64,000 bases of DNA from Epiperipatus broadwayi (taxonomy: Eukaryota > Onychophora > Udeonychophora > Euonychophora > Peripatidae): contig JAQFVV010000948.1 of the NCBI GenBank assembly GCA_028023455.1, positions 88,091 through 152,090 on the forward strand. The letters run 5' to 3'. This document shows, piece by piece, positions 40,241-63,973 of the stretch. The position numbers and the translations under genes were made by a program. Numbering within the stretch: the first letter of the stretch is position 1; every line of letters begins with the position of its first letter. Under the pieces are notes generated by a model that was not told the origin of the DNA, made no database searches, and saw only the letters and a program-made list of their open reading frames with translations.

Positions 40241-40728
40241 CAGGCCAAACTCTTCATACAATATTGTCACTTAGACCCAGAGTAGTCAATGAATGCCAGA
40301 AGGATTGTGTATAAAATTTATATTTAGTGCCTACTCATCCAATATCATCAGACTAGTTTCTAACTTGTGACTTTTATCAGTGAGGAGCCTTGAATCTGAG
40401 AGCACATTATGTATTGTTCTCAAAGCAGTGCTCTCAAATCCAAGGCTTCTCTCTCATGAAAGCCACAAACCTGAAACTAGTCTGGAGATATTGGATGTAT
40501 ATATACTCGATAGAGAGTTTATGCACAAACTTTCTGGCATCAATTGATTATCACATCTAGTGCTCTCAGATACAAAACTCCTCACTCACAAAGTCCACAT
40601 GTGAGAAATGAATCTGGGGAAATTGGATGATTAGGCAATAGATAGGGATTTTATGCACAAGCCTTCTGGCATCCATTAATTACTCTAGTTTGCACTGAGT
40701 GGTACTATTGTATGGAGAGTTTTGTCTG
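40241..40728. mobile_element. Foldback element, right-arm copy
   Basis: The inverted copy of 27822-28308 with the same three units and TIRs, running from CAGGCCAAACTCTTC to GGAGAGTTTTGTCTG. Confidence 0.65.
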
Positions 40729-41014
40729 TCTTATTGATTTTTCATACACACATATACATATTGTGAGTTGAATCTGTATGTGAAAACTAAATGTTCTTTA
40801 TAATTTATCCAAATAAATGTGTATTAAATGTATAACAAATATTTAACTTTTGTTATAGATTCATTTAGTTTTTTACCCATACATGTATTCATGCTACCAT
40901 CTTTGGCTTGAGATGGGTGTCCATTACATATATAAGTTGGGTTCAAAGCCATGCTAGTGCTTATATAATTGGCACTAGGTGAAGCACAAATACATAAAGC
41001 AATATTTATAATTT

Positions 41015-41225
<211 letters not shown>

Positions 41226-41714
41226 GTCAGACCATTACAATATATACTCATGTTAAAAAAGACAACTTTTATCATTGCTTCTCTTTGAGGATATATTAAA
41301 TAATTATTTGACTTGTGTTGGATACCTAATGAATGTTGTTTTTACTGTATTTTATGTGCAAGTTACAAAGTAGTCTATTACTATTACATGAAAAATGTGA
41401 AGTAAAATGAAGTACATTACTTAAATCAAACTATAAGTGCTTGTCATGTAGTATGCAATAGTTGTATGAATGTACTTTTTTATTATTATTTAATGTTTAA
41501 ATATAAATAGATAGTCAAGCATTGTTATCCGAGACATCAGCACAGCCACCTTGCAAGCACGCAGTTAGTTGGAGACAGTTATAGCAGATTCACCTTTTGG
41601 CTGATGCTATGACATATGGAAAAAATATAAATAGATAAAATGTATTTTAAAATGTTTGATGATTTATTGTTTATGAAATGATCACCTAAAACAAAACTCT
41701 CAAGCTTATATATA

Positions 41715-42690
41715 TATTCAAATTAACTAGCCTCATAATAATGTAAATCGATATCACTATTTTTTCAAAACAATACATGGAAACTTATAACTAAATATTA
41801 TTAAATACAGTAATCAAAAAGTTTGAAAAGTACAAAAAATATAATCAACACTTAGAAACGCTTTCTTCAATCCTCATAGTCTTTGTCAACTAAGACTTTG
41901 AAAGGTTAACCTTCCCATAATTCCATGATATTAATGTTGGTTGCCTGCTTACTGATTGAGTCCTGCTTGTATTTATAAATTAGCATAGCTTACTTTCTTT
42001 TCCTTTTATTGTTATTTCTCTTAATTTGCAATATTTTTATTTATTATAATTGAAATTAAAACTATATATATATACATGCATGAGTTACTATTATCATAAA
42101 AACGGAAGCTGATACATTATTATAATATTTACAAATTTGTTTAGTATTTTGAAACTTTTTTTTTCATAACAGCATCTCAATTTCATTATATATACACTAC
42201 CACACCTACATATCCATTCATAAATGATGCAATTTTTATTTATAAATGAGGTTTTATCTTTAGAGTTATTTATTAATATATTTAATGTATGAGGTGCGTA
42301 AATGCACCTCTTACACTAAATAACTTGTTTTATTTAAAAAACTTCAAAATACAAAACAAAATTGAAAGATAATAATAATGTATCAGCTTAGCACTATAAT
42401 AAATCATGTATATATGGTTTTAGTTTCAATTATAATAATATAAAAATATTGCAAATTGAGAGAAATAACAATAAAAGGAAGCTATGCTAATATATAAATA
42501 TAAGCAGGACTTAATCTATAGGCAGGCAGCAAACGTTAAAAACACAGAATTATGGGAAAATTAACCTTTCAAAGTATTAGTTGACAAAGACTTCAAGGAT
42601 AATCAATAGTGCTCTTAAGTGGTGATTAAATTTTTTTGTACTATTCAAAATTTTTAATTACTGTATTTACTACTATTTAATTATAAGTTT
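41715..42690. repeat. Inverted blocks C and B, right arm
   Basis: The mirror of 25870-26830: block C (minus) at about 41715-42290, hairpin GAGGTGC/GCACCTC at about 42291-42310, block B (plus) at about 42311-42690. Confidence 0.6.
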
Positions 42691-42711
42691 CCATATATAT
42701 ATATATTATCA

Positions 42712-44262
42712 ATTATAATTCTATCATTACCTGGTATCTATTCTTTCTTCATAAATTTAATTGCATGTCTCATTTCTTCATTTCAAATTCTGGGCAATAC
42801 GGAAGATATAATAGATACATTAAAAGATAATTGATATCTTAAAAGAAACAGGTAAAGAAATATAAAAAAAATAGCAAGATTATATACCAAATGCCTAAAT
42901 GATAAAGATGCAACAGATGATTGGAAGAATGCAGTATTAATATTATTATTTAAAAAGGTGATAGATAAGATATTTGAATTGACAGACGTATCAGCCTTTT
43001 ATCAGTTTTATACAATTTTTTTACAAAAATAGTTACAACTCATCTACAGAGAGCATTGGAATTCCACCAACCAAGAGAACAAGCTGAATTTAAAAATCTT
43101 TTAGTACAGTAGATCATATCCAGATATCGATAGAACTTATAGAATGGACAAATGACTATGAGTTGCGATTATGCTTTGAATTTGTAGATTACGAAAATGC
43201 ATTTGATTTTATAAAAATTTCTTCATTGATTAAAGCATTGGATCATCAAGGTATAGATCCAGGATATTGTCATAATTTAAAGAATATTTATAAAAATGCA
43301 GCAGCAACAATTTGATTATATAATGATACTAGGAAAGTCAACAATGAAAAGAGTGTAATACAGGTTGACTTCCATATCTCCAAAACTATTTACATCAGTG
43401 TTGCAAGAAATATTTTTTTTGGATTAATATGGAAAGCTAAAGGAGTAAAAATTAAATCAAGATTATTTAAATCATTTATATCTTGCAGATGATGTTGTTT
43501 TTTTTTTTTGTAAATAATGCATTAGAGCTGCAGGAATTTCTGCAGGAGTTATCAGATGAAAGTAGGAAAATAAGACAAAAGATAACTGTTTAAAAGACGA
43601 AAGTAATGTTTAATGGATTTTCTCAAAATATGAAAATAAAGATTGATTATCGTTAGTTAGAAGATGTTAACAGCTACAAATTTCTTGGTCAGATTATTAA
43701 TACAGATAGAAACATAATGGATAAAATTACTCATAGAATTAAACTTGGTTGGATGTTTTTGATAGAAATAACTTGATACCAAACGGAAATATGCCTATGA
43801 GTTGGAAAAGTAACATTTTTAATAAATGTGTTTTGTCAGTTCTTACTTTTGGATCTGTGACTTGGACTCAATATAAAATGAATACAGAAATTTCAGACAC
43901 TCAAACAAGTTTGGAGAGATGCATGTTGGGAGTAGCAAAAAATATTGAAAATAAAATGTATGGATAAGAGAAGAAAATGTGTTACTGACTTCACTGGAAA
44001 AATTAAAGACTGAATTGTAGTTTGGCTGGACATATTGCTAGGATAGAGAATAATAAATAACAATAGAAATCTTAAATTGGATTTCAAGAGAGGGTAAAAA
44101 CCCAGAAAGAGACAACATGTGAGTTGGAAGGATGAAATAAGAAAGTGTGCAGGGATGATGTGGAGGAGAGAAGGTAAATATCAGAAAAGATGTATTGAAA
44201 TTGACAAGACCTTCATCTTGCAGTGGATTGATAATTGTTGATGATGATGATCATATATATTT
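42712..44262 (+). pseudogene. APE-type LINE RT remnant, right-arm plus copy
   Basis: The mirror of the 24290-25850 remnant, here readable on the plus strand: ARLYTKCLNDKDATDDWKNA near 42885, QPREQAEF near 43070, FVDYENAFDF near 43180, GQIINTDRNIMDKITHRI near 43690, CVLSVLTFGSVTWT near 43830 and LAGHIARIENNK near 44020. Frames 43749-43967 and flanking pieces are separated by frameshifts. The 43893-44087 minus frame is antisense. Confidence 0.85.
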
Positions 44263-44399
44263 TCATGATAATATAAAAAAGATGAAATCCTTACTTGGGT
44301 TATCCCTTCATGCTTTTTTTTTAATTCCCTACATTTCAATGGGCATTGTTATGTTTTAAATAATAATGAGAAAATCGGGCATAATATTTTTTAAAAAAT

Positions 44400-46400
<2,001 letters not shown>

Positions 46401-48162
46401 TTATTAATTTGTTTAACCATTTGACTGCCTGACTCATCAAAAAACGAGAAGATTTGACGTCATTCTAAATGGGCTACTTTTTATCCCATGTATACATATT
46501 ATACATCATTTGAAAGAAAATCAAAAGTTCTGTAAGCTGGTGCCCTCTTCAGAATTATTTTACAAGAAAAAATCAATAAATATGACCATATATTTCAAAC
46601 AAAATCAAATCACCGCCTCCTCACCACCTTGTCTTGAATCTTATTGGCTGTCCAAATTCTGTCAGAAAGGGAAATGGCTGCCAAAAAGTAAAAAGTTACG
46701 TTCCAAAAATGATAAACGAATGTTTACAACATTTTAAACAATATTTGAATTGAATTACAAATTATTATTGATAAAATAATACTAAAAATCAAATTATTTT
46801 AGAAAAATAGTTAAGATATTACCAAGAATTATTTATTTATTGCTACATATTTATTATAATGTTAAAGTGAGAAAAAAATGATTGTGTCAGCAATCTTTTT
46901 TTGGTTGGTTGAATAGTGGTTACTTTTATTTCATTGCAATTGAATATTTTTGAAATTATAAATCAAATTTTATATTTGAAAAGATTTTTGTTTACTTTTG
47001 TAATCTGACAAATTAGTAATATACTTTTTACAAATGAAACTAACATATTTATATTATTAAAAGTGAATGTATTTTAACAATAGATTTTGTTAAAGTTGTG
47101 AGTTGGCCAATTAAAAGTTTTGATTTTTAACTCATTCAGCCAATTTAAAGTAGGAGGTGTGTATAATGGAATATCACATATACCTTTATAAATCTTCCTT
47201 ATAAAATTTACTTGATCATTCAAAATATATGGTATTGATATCAATAGTATTTTGTTAGCAGGAAGATCAACTTTATTATTAAAATATTATTAAATTATTA
47301 ATATCTAATATGAGATATTACTTCATGATTGCTATTTCAGAACATACCTTTTGTGATCATCATCATCAAATATGATTTAATAAAACTGTAATAATTAATT
47401 ATTTTATAATGCAGATAAACTTTTAAACTGGGTAAATTCTCATTTTAACCAGGAAATTATTTAAAATATAGCTAAACATAGTCCAGACATCAAAATAGTT
47501 TTGAATTATTAAAATTGCTACACCATATATATATATATATATATATCGGATTTTGTCTTTTGTCCACAGTTTACTTGAATATCTATTTAATCACACCTGT
47601 GAATTTCAGACATAATTTAGTAATTGCTACTTTTTAAAAAAGTAATTTTGGGGGAAATCAAAAGGGAATAACATTTCTCATATCTTAATAGAATAATTAG
47701 CTGGGAGTATCATTGCATTTGTAACTTATGATATAATTACTCTCAGCATTGATTTAAAATTGTGATAAACAATTTAGTTATTGCTCTTTTAAAATAAAAG
47801 TACATTTAAATAATCTCTGTCATTTAAAAGGATATTATATAATCTGTCAAATAATTTTGAAAAAAAAACAACTGTAGTGAACTAATTGCACACTATAGAG
47901 TAAAATTTTGAAAGAATAAAAGTGATGGATGTATTTATAAAATGAATTTCATTAATGGAATCTACAATGAATGTGGACATGTATAAATTGGATTAATATT
48001 GTTTGTTAGCTGTAATGGGCAATAGTTATCTAATAATTTATTTCCCTTGCTATGTTTTGTGAAATATTTCAATTTCATTGTATGTGTTAACATTTCTCAA
48101 CATTATGTGTCTGAACCAAGACCAGGTTATAAGTTAAATATTGATTGATATAAAATGTTTGC
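46401..48162. other. Gene-free inverted copy of 20394-22159
   Basis: AT-rich with a short (AT)n at about 47526-47547. A 75-codon frame at 46510-46737 has no domain. The left arm has CGATATATA where the right arm has ATATCGGAT at the AT-tract edge, one of the small arm differences. Confidence 0.5.
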
Positions 48163-48358
<196 letters not shown>

Positions 48359-49816
48359 GTCATATTTCAAAAAAATAACTTTATTCATAGCCAAAGAGAT
48401 ACAGTTGTTATAAGCCACTACGTATACATGTTTACACTGCTAGTGAAAGGAACAAGTTAAGGTATATATAATATATTTTTTAGGATTATAATTTGTTGGG
48501 GAGAGGATATTGTCTTTGGATATATCTTATACAATTACTTTTGAGGGGATGCATATACATATGTATACATTACATTTGTGATCTTTACATCCTCTGATTT
48601 GAGTTCTCAAAAAAATCTTGTGGTATCACTGTTCGATTGCAAACGACAACATATATATTTGTTGTGTAACTGAGTTTAGTACATTTTTCTGTGTTTGAAT
48701 ATTAAATTAGGTACCACCCTCTATATCAATAGTATGCAGTCAAAGACTACATTTTCTCTATTTTTATTTATTGACACATGTCAGATCTTTTGGAGAAAAT
48801 GATTTAATTGATGACATTGATTCATGGTTGTAAGGAGTCCCTTAGAGGTTTGATTATTGTGTTATTAATGACAAGGTTACTGCAAAAATGTCTGGTTGTG
48901 CAATTTTATTATCTCTGTCTCATAATTTTACCAGTTTGACTTTAAATGTTGATAGATGTCGTTTTGTGTTGTTACCTAAAGTGAATCTGAACGAGTGCAC
49001 CAATATGCATAAAACACAAAAGTGTTTACACAGACTTATTATTAGAATAATATTATTTTTTTCATATTGATTATAAAATTATCTTATCTTATAGATGTTA
49101 TATTTTATTTTTCTTTACATACTCAGATGATAGTAATGGTATATTATAAATGTGCTAATTCAAATACATTAAGTATATCTGTAAAAATAATCTTAAAAGA
49201 AAAAGGTCAAATATACGATTTGTTGTTTAAGACTTTAATGTTTTATGAAATGTTAATCCATGTTGACATCATAATTATTCAGAGATAAATAAATGTTATA
49301 CATAAATAAAATGGCTAAAACTAAGTTAATACCATTCAGATTGCACGTTTAGATGGAAGAAATATTTAACATCTATAAAACATAGATGAATGTCTTTATT
49401 TTATTTTAATCTAAAATAGGAATTTACTCATATCTTATATATTGACAACGTTCTTTAATAAATTTCTACATGTTTTTAGCAACACATAGAGTCCCACATC
49501 ATTTCATTTACCTGCTTCCATTTATAATAACAGTTATAATTCAATATGTTTAAAGAAATTGATTTATTTATCTTACACTTTCTTTATTTTAATATTTGTG
49601 CATTAATATTTTTAATAAAATTATTTAATTGTTGTTTTAAACAATAGCTTTCATTTTATTTATCATCATCATCACTTGGATTCATCATGGGACCACATAC
49701 ATTTTATTAAATTACCTTATTTTTTATTATATTTTAGGTAAAGTAATTAAGTGTATATTATTTATTTTTAAAGTTGTAATTATAAATTTATTTAAACGCA
49801 GATTAATATATTAAGT
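48359..49816. other. Gene-free inverted copy of 18741-20198
   Basis: Frames at 48888-49070 and 49067-49288 have no domain. One frame differs in length from the left-arm version because of a single small indel near 49060. Confidence 0.5.
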
Positions 49817-49982
49817 AATATTTGCTAAGGCTTTAACCTCGATAATATGCGTCTGAAAAATGCAAAGGTAGGGACCTCTATAGGTCTTAACCATTTAACC
49901 TCGATAATATGCATCTGAAAAATGTGAAAGTAGGGACCTCTACAGGTCTTAAACACAAGTGGTTAAAGCCTTAGTAAATATT
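49817..49982. mobile_element. MITE-like TIR element, right-arm copy
   Basis: TIRs at 49817-49838 and 49961-49982 with the same internal tandem pair as 18574-18740. Confidence 0.6.
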
Positions 49983-51536
49983 ATTTATTTTTAACAATTT
50001 TCTAGCTCATCCACACTTCTTTCACAGCTATGGTACAAGATATCTCTGACTACAATCACAAAATGCCCAATTGTTTTTAGCCACATCCTAAGAAACTTTA
50101 TGAATACAAAACATATGAATCTTAATAATGTTAAATAACTGAGAAGTAAAAATAATTGAGATATTGTTGTTAGTTGTGAGATATAAAGTGTTAATGAAAA
50201 ATTATATACTCATTAGCATAAACATTGTAAGAATTACTGTAAAACTCTAACATATATTAGAAATATTAAATATTAACTTGGAATCGTATGTAACAGACAT
50301 TATTTACAATGTGAAATTTGATTTACATATTATACTTTATAAAGTAATTTGCAATATTATGCTAAGATTTGTGGTATCACATGTTGGTGAATAACATAAG
50401 ATCATTACTAAATAGTAATCTAGGCTTAGATTTTTGATTTAGCCCTGATTAAATGTTACAAACATGTCTCTTATGAAGTCATAGAAAATATATAATAGAA
50501 AAATGAGAGTTTAGAATAAATTCATTTATTAATCTGCTGAGTTATCTTTCAATGTGGAGTGTCTGCTTCAAAACATAACTGGTAGATAAATAGCAGAATA
50601 TGGCAGTAATCCTGACTATAAAAGATTAGATTAGGCAGTGTTTAGTAAATTTACATAGTGTATGTATAATAAAAAATTGTGAAGTGATGCGCACCTTGTA
50701 AATTTGAACAACCAATGTCTATTGAGAAGAATACTACTGAACCATGTATTTATTGAATGCATGATATCCATTATGTGCAAACCTCTTTTTGGTTACAATC
50801 AAGGCAAACAATCTTGGAAGAGAAATGTTTTAAAACATAGTTGACTGCTTTCTCATGTTACCCAATCACTGAACTGTAGTGATAGATTTATTTTCATCCT
50901 GTTATATGAATAGGCATGTTAAGAAATTCTTGATTTTAAGTTGGCATGAATCTCACTGTAGTATTTGCCATTGAAGAATTGGCAGTCTATGATATAGTGC
51001 CTTGTCATCATTGTAAACTTTATCCTTCAAATTATTAATGAGTGTGCTGATGGACTGGAGGACATTGAAAACCAATGATGGAGTAATTTGAAAACATGAG
51101 TGTCAATTTTGAGTGGATGTTGGCAATAAGTTGCATATTGATCCAGGATTTCATGTTAGGGAATCTGATAAACGTGTGACTGTTATAGAATGGCTTGACT
51201 TGGTTATTAAGCATGGTGGTGGAGTATTGTGCTAGAATTTGGGCACTCTTATAATATTCTAGATTTTATTTGGTATTGCTAGAATTTTACGTAGTTTAAA
51301 GTTACTAAATAAGAAAGCTTTAAATCCACTTACTTTGTACTGCAATTAAATTTTTGATTGTATGTGTAAGTACCCTCTAATGCTGACATATTTAACCATC
51401 TTTGAATAGTCGATGCAGTGTATCTGTTTGCTTAATTCCAGATTGAGATATTTAATACAATAGTAAAGATCATTGTCATTATGTGCTCATTTTATTCAAG
51501 GAACCGTTTGAAGTTCTTGAACATTTTAAAGTTCAA
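49983..51536. other. Gene-free inverted copy of 16992-18573
   Basis: AT-rich with scattered single-base differences from the left arm and no element recognised. Confidence 0.5.
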
Positions 51537-51620
51537 ATGTATGATAACACAGACAAAAACGTCATCCATATATATATATATATATATATGGATGACGTTT
51601 TTGTCTGTGTTATCATACAT
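51537..51620. repeat. Perfect 84-bp palindrome unique to the right arm
   Basis: Two 42-bp halves are exact reverse complements, centred in an AT tract (centre between 51578 and 51579). Each half contains GACAAAAACGTCATCC or its complement. The left arm at the mirror site (16915-17035) has a single copy of this sequence next to a plain (TA)n tract. A second AT tract follows at 51620-51643. It looks like a local fold-back copying event seeded in the AT repeat. Confidence 0.9.
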
Positions 51621-51649
51621 TATATATATATATATATATATATTAAGTT

Positions 51650-58488
<6,839 letters not shown>

Positions 58489-59876
58489 TGAGCCGGTAAA
58501 AATATGTTTATCCATCTAACATGAGCTGGAACTCACAAAATGTACTTCAAACCCAGTCAAGCCCAAGATTTAGGTCAGGAACCAGCCTGGATTCGAACCC
58601 ACTCTCTAAGTCCCAAATCGAACACCTAATGAATAACATAATAGTTATGGCTCATGAGAATTAATCTTAATTCGGCCGACTAGCAAAGCTGAGAAGACAA
58701 TTTAATTATGATTATATTAAAATATACATAAGTATGGCTGTAATATATGTGGAAGAAGTGGAGGAAAAGGAATTCGAACTACTCAAATAAGTTAAACAAT
58801 AAAAGATAGTTTAATATAATGAAAATTTAGTTATATACATTTATAAATTAAGTACATTAGTATGTGCGGGAATGAGCAAGCGGTAGATGATTATATAGTG
58901 TCATTCACGCTAGTTTCTAATATGCTCTTTATTAACTAAATATATATTACAAATACACACACATCTTTGGTGGGTCTACTATTAAAATGCCAATCAGATT
59001 AGAAATAAGTTACACAAAATTGCTATTAACGCTTTGATTTACGGTTCAGAAGCATGGTGACTAACATATATTAGGGGAGCGTTCTGAGATTCATTACAGA
59101 TATAAATACATTTGAAAACGTTTGATTACATTTGGAAAACATACTTGAAAATGACATAATATTTAATGAAAAATTATTTTAACAATAATAATAAAACGAA
59201 CGCTTTATTTTCCCCAAGGCACATAGATACTCTTAAATAGATATATAAATTACGATGGTGGGACTGAATAAGACTGAAATAAATTAATATAATAGAAATG
59301 GCATTTAGATATATATTTTAAACAAAGCTAACTTTAATATTAGAGCATTAAAACAGGGTCATGAAGCAAAAGAAATACTAAATACGAAGAAGTTTGCGGT
59401 GCTGACATAGTAGCCTAGAATAACTAAAAGGAAAAGGTCGTGCTTCTGGATGAAAAACGAAATCCCACACTCTCTTTTTGGGTAGTGCTTAGAGAAAAGT
59501 AGATAAGCATAACGTGACCCAGACTTTTGCTGGTATTACCGACGTGAGAGGCTTTTTGTCTACGAAGTGAATATGCATAGCATGTGCCAGACTTTGGGAA
59601 TCACAACCAGAGGCATTTTATACGAAATAAATGGTCCTGGTTAGCTTCAACTATCCTCAGGACAAGACTTAAGAAGAAATCTATGGGTTCGAATTTGTCG
59701 TAACCCCCAGATTAAGAAGCACATATATATAAAAACACGAAGATAGGCTAAATGACAGAAACGCAATGAATGATATCACTAAAAAAAAAAAAAACATTGA
59801 ATACATTTTACAGCTTCAAAATAAATGACCCTTTATTTAAATACTTTAACATGCAATGCAATTATAATATATATAT
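58489..59876 (+). mobile_element. 1.4 kb LINE-remnant repeat, right-arm copy of copy 2
   Basis: The inverted copy of 8638-10022. The LINE thumb peptide ending IYGSEAW is readable on the plus strand near 59000-59060, and the B-box complement lies at 58589-58599. Confidence 0.6.
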
Positions 59877-62466
59877 AGGGAATATTTAGATTTAATAAAA
59901 TATACGTTAAAATTTGACTTAGTAAAAGAAACATAAAAGATTCACCCCCATCCCTTTTCTGATATTTAAAATAAATAAATCCCACTTTCGTGATTTTTAT
60001 AATAACTGAAATATATAAATACTGTAGTTGATATTTTAAGCATACATTTTAAGAGTATATAAAAAAAACTAGCAGTTATATATATATAAAACAATTAAGT
60101 CACCTTATTTTAGAATTAAATAAATAATATTTTATAAGATTTCAAAGCGTTAATTTGTTTTAACTTTGAATTCACACCAGTAGAAAATTCAGAGTTAAAC
60201 AAATATATATTATATTAGAACATAAATAAATGTTAGGTACTGTAAAACAATCTGGTGATTGTATAAATTAATAATGCATTGTTTTAAATGGACGTTAATA
60301 ACTTGCTTCGTGAATTTTACTTAAAAATGACAAAAGATTTTTATAAATAAAAAAAATCGCCAGTTTGTTTGGGATTAGCAAATTAATAAAAAAAACATAC
60401 ATATATAATCAAGTAATAAATAATTACAAACAATTAGACCCAACTAACGGTAAGAGACATATAAGAGAGAATTAAATTTATATAAATTATTGAAGAGCAA
60501 ATTACATGTTATTGATATATATATAAAAGGCAAAGTTAAAAACTACATGAGAATAGAGATCTTGAAAGATTATTTAGACTAAATTTAGTTTCAATGGTGG
60601 CGGTTTTGAAATAATTTACCTTGAGGTTTAAGAGTTCAATTTAAAAGATTGCAAGTTTTCCTGTGGCAACAAGTTTCTATTAAATGTATTTTAAAAGTTC
60701 TCCATCGGACCTTTACTTCACTTGAAGGTAGCAGAATATTATGGCCGTGGAAGATGACCCACCTAGAGTCACAAGAGGTGGATTGACTGCCATATCATTT
60801 GTTTAGATTTACCGCGATGTTAACCATCATCTATACTAGCGTAGCTAATCTTCTTTCAATAGTAACTGATAACTAATAACTCAACTAATAACTCACTATG
60901 TGATTCAAAATTCAGTCATTTTATACTTTTCTCTTATCAGTTGTTTTTCGAAGATGCAATTGTTAGATAACAACGCAAAAATAAATTCAAATCTATTTCT
61001 AGATTAGAAATAGATCTAACAACATGTTTTTAACACAAATAAATCTAATCTTAATTAATCCCATTTATCTTAAGTAAAACTTTAATTAAAAAACACCTTT
61101 CCCAGATTAAAACAACAATGCTTCCAACCCTAATTATTTTTAGACAATTAAACAACACCTGCATCTTCCATATTGGTTTTATATAAAAAATAGTAATTTC
61201 ATAGAAAAACAAGCAATTTGAAAAAGAAAAAGCTAAAACGACATGATAATAATAAAATATTTAAAACATCAATATTTTTGTTAGTAAAGTTTTTATCATG
61301 TATATATTTGAGCCGCATCTATAATACTTTGAATAAAAAGAACTAATAATTAATAAAAAGAATTAATAATAATTTTAAAATATATTATTGAAACATTAAA
61401 TCTTATAATTTAGGCGCGCATCTCAAACATATACATAAAAATATATTCAAGACAAAAAGGAGCGGTATGGGAAATAGGGGTTTGAAGACGGGTTAGTAGG
61501 TAGAAACATGAAGCACAATCTTAAGCTAAGATTGACTGCTTCATTTCTCCGGACATACAATGAAACAAAAAACAAAAACATTAAAAAAAAATGTCTTGAC
61601 TAGGAGTTTTCAAGTGACGACCAAAAGAACGATCGAAAATTTTCAAAATTCAAATATACAATCTTGTATATAAACTGTATAGATAAACAATGCACATCTA
61701 TATATGGAAAAAAATTTTTTTATGCTTGGGCTACAACACAATTTCTCCAGGCAATAAGGGTTCAAGAAAATATACTTGCAATGTCAATGCATATAACGAT
61801 TTTTTCAAACACATCTGTTCCTACATATCACATATACACACCTATGTACTATATATGCTAGCGACACATATACAAATACATAAATTTTACACACACCTAC
61901 ACTTCTATATACACTTACACAATACTACATACTATTGAAAAGAGACTAAAAAATTTGAAGAAAAAATTTGAAAAAAAAAATGCATGCATCTAAAAGAAAA
62001 CTCATAGTCTAGTTATTAAGATGTTTAAACTTTTTATACATTATAGCATTAAATCAAAAAAAATTGCTCTCAATATATTTTTTTCAACTGAGTTCGAACC
62101 CTCCATTTCGTAATTTTTTTGCATTTGACTCACTACTGATTATGCAAATTTCTATTTGTAAGGCGTCATCTAACCAAGAGTGATAAATGATTTATGAATT
62201 ATTTGTACATTTTTATATATAGTCTCAAGAACAAAAAACTTTATTGATATTGAAGAAAAAAATATATTTGTACTTATGGTTGTAGTACATGGGTTTTAAC
62301 TTTAAACAGTGAATTTTTTACTTAGACACATTATGTTAAACATATAAACATGGAAAAATTATATAACAACTTTTTTAAAATACATATAAACAGACTTCAG
62401 TACTCAGGGTATGTGGGTGTTTATACGCAGCCCCAGTTGGGCAAGCCAAACCCGAGAAAAAAAAAT
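59877..62466. other. Gene-free right-arm copy of 6041-8637
   Basis: It contains complements of the two B-box-like words near 61480 and 62091-62102. Differences from the left arm become more frequent toward 62 kb. Overlapping frames at 61664-61938 are low-complexity and lack domains. Confidence 0.5.
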
Positions 62467-63861
62467 CTATAGACGCTAAAAAATATGTTTAACCATCTAG
62501 CACTGAGTTGGAACTCACATAAAAATGCATCAAACCAGTCAAGCCCAAGATTAGGGTCAGGAACACAGCCTGGATTCGAACCCACTCTCTAAGTCCCAAA
62601 TTGAACACCTAACCAGGAATAACATTATTAGTTTATGGCTCATGAGAATTAATCTTAATTAGTTGACTAGCAAATCTGAGAAGATGCAATGAGAGATCTA
62701 TTAATGTAACATTATGTTAAAACGATATACAAGTATAACTGTATTGAGGTGTAGAAGAAGTGTGGAGGAAAAGGAATCCGAACACCATCGAACAAGTAAA
62801 TAATAAAAGATAGTTTAATATAATGAAAATTTGAAGTTATATATTTATAAACTAGTACTTTAAGTATGTGGAATGATGCTGTAGATGATTATATAGTGCC
62901 ATTCATTGGTTAGTTTCAATATGCTCTTTATTAGCTAAATATATATTACAAATAAACACACATCTTTGGTGGTTGTAGTATTAAAATGCCAATCAGATTA
63001 GAAATAAGTTACACAAATTGCTATTAACGCTTGATTTACGGTTCAGAAGCACATGACTAACATATATTAGGGGAGAATGCTGATTCAAGCCAGATATAAA
63101 TACATTTGAAAACGTTGATTAGTGTACTTAAAAAAACATACTTGAAAATGACATAATATTTAATGAAAAATTATTTTTGAATAATAATAATAAAAATTTA
63201 ACGCTTTATTTTCCTACAAGCAATACATGATACTCTTAAATAGATATATAAATTATGATGGTGGGGACTGAATAAGACTGAAATAAATTAATAATAGAAA
63301 TGGCATTTAGATATATATTTTAAACAAAGCTAACTTTAATATTAGAGCATTAAAACAGGGTCATGAAGCAAAAAGAAATACTAAATACGAAGAAGTTTCA
63401 TATGCTGCCATAGTAGCCTGAAAGACACACTTAAAAGAAAAAGGTCATGCTTCTGGATGTATAATGAAACTGTTGCATATTTGCATTTTTTGGCTAGTGC
63501 TTAGAGAAAAGTAGATATGACTGTGACCTGACTTTTGCTGGTATTACCAATGTGAGAGGCTTTGTCTACTTAAGTGAATATGCATAGCATGTGCCATACT
63601 TTGGGAATCACAGCCAGAGGCATTTTATACAGAATAAATGGTCCTGCAGCTTCAACTATCCTCAGACAAGACTTAAGAAGAAACGCAGGTTCGAATTTGT
63701 CAACTCCTAGGATTAGAAGCACATATATATATAAAAACACGAAGATAGGCTAAATGACCGAAACACAATGAATGATATCACTAAAAAAAACATTGAACAT
63801 TTTACACTAAAATAAATGACCCTTTATTTAAATACTTTAACATGCAATGCAATTATAATAT
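62467..63861 (+). mobile_element. 1.4 kb LINE-remnant repeat, right-arm copy of copy 1
   Basis: The inverted copy of 4642-6040 with many small errors. The B-box complement is at 62572-62582 and the degraded thumb peptide region near 63000-63055. Confidence 0.6.
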
Positions 63862-63973
63862 ATATATATATATATATATATTGTGCCCTTTTGTATGGGT
63901 CACCATTTAAGTTTGTGTGCTAATTTAGTAGAAAAGTAATTTTAAATTTAAAAGAAGTATTTTAAATATAAAG
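62467..63973. other. Low-accuracy sequence next to the adapter
   Basis: This interval is a copy of the ~1.4 kb repeat also present at 4642-6040, 8638-10022 and 58489-59876. Unlike those three it carries many short insertions, deletions and scrambled words, for example around 62630, 63120 and 63450-63480. The other copies agree with each other at those places. The pattern fits uncorrected single-read nanopore sequence at a contig end rather than biological divergence. Confidence 0.7.
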
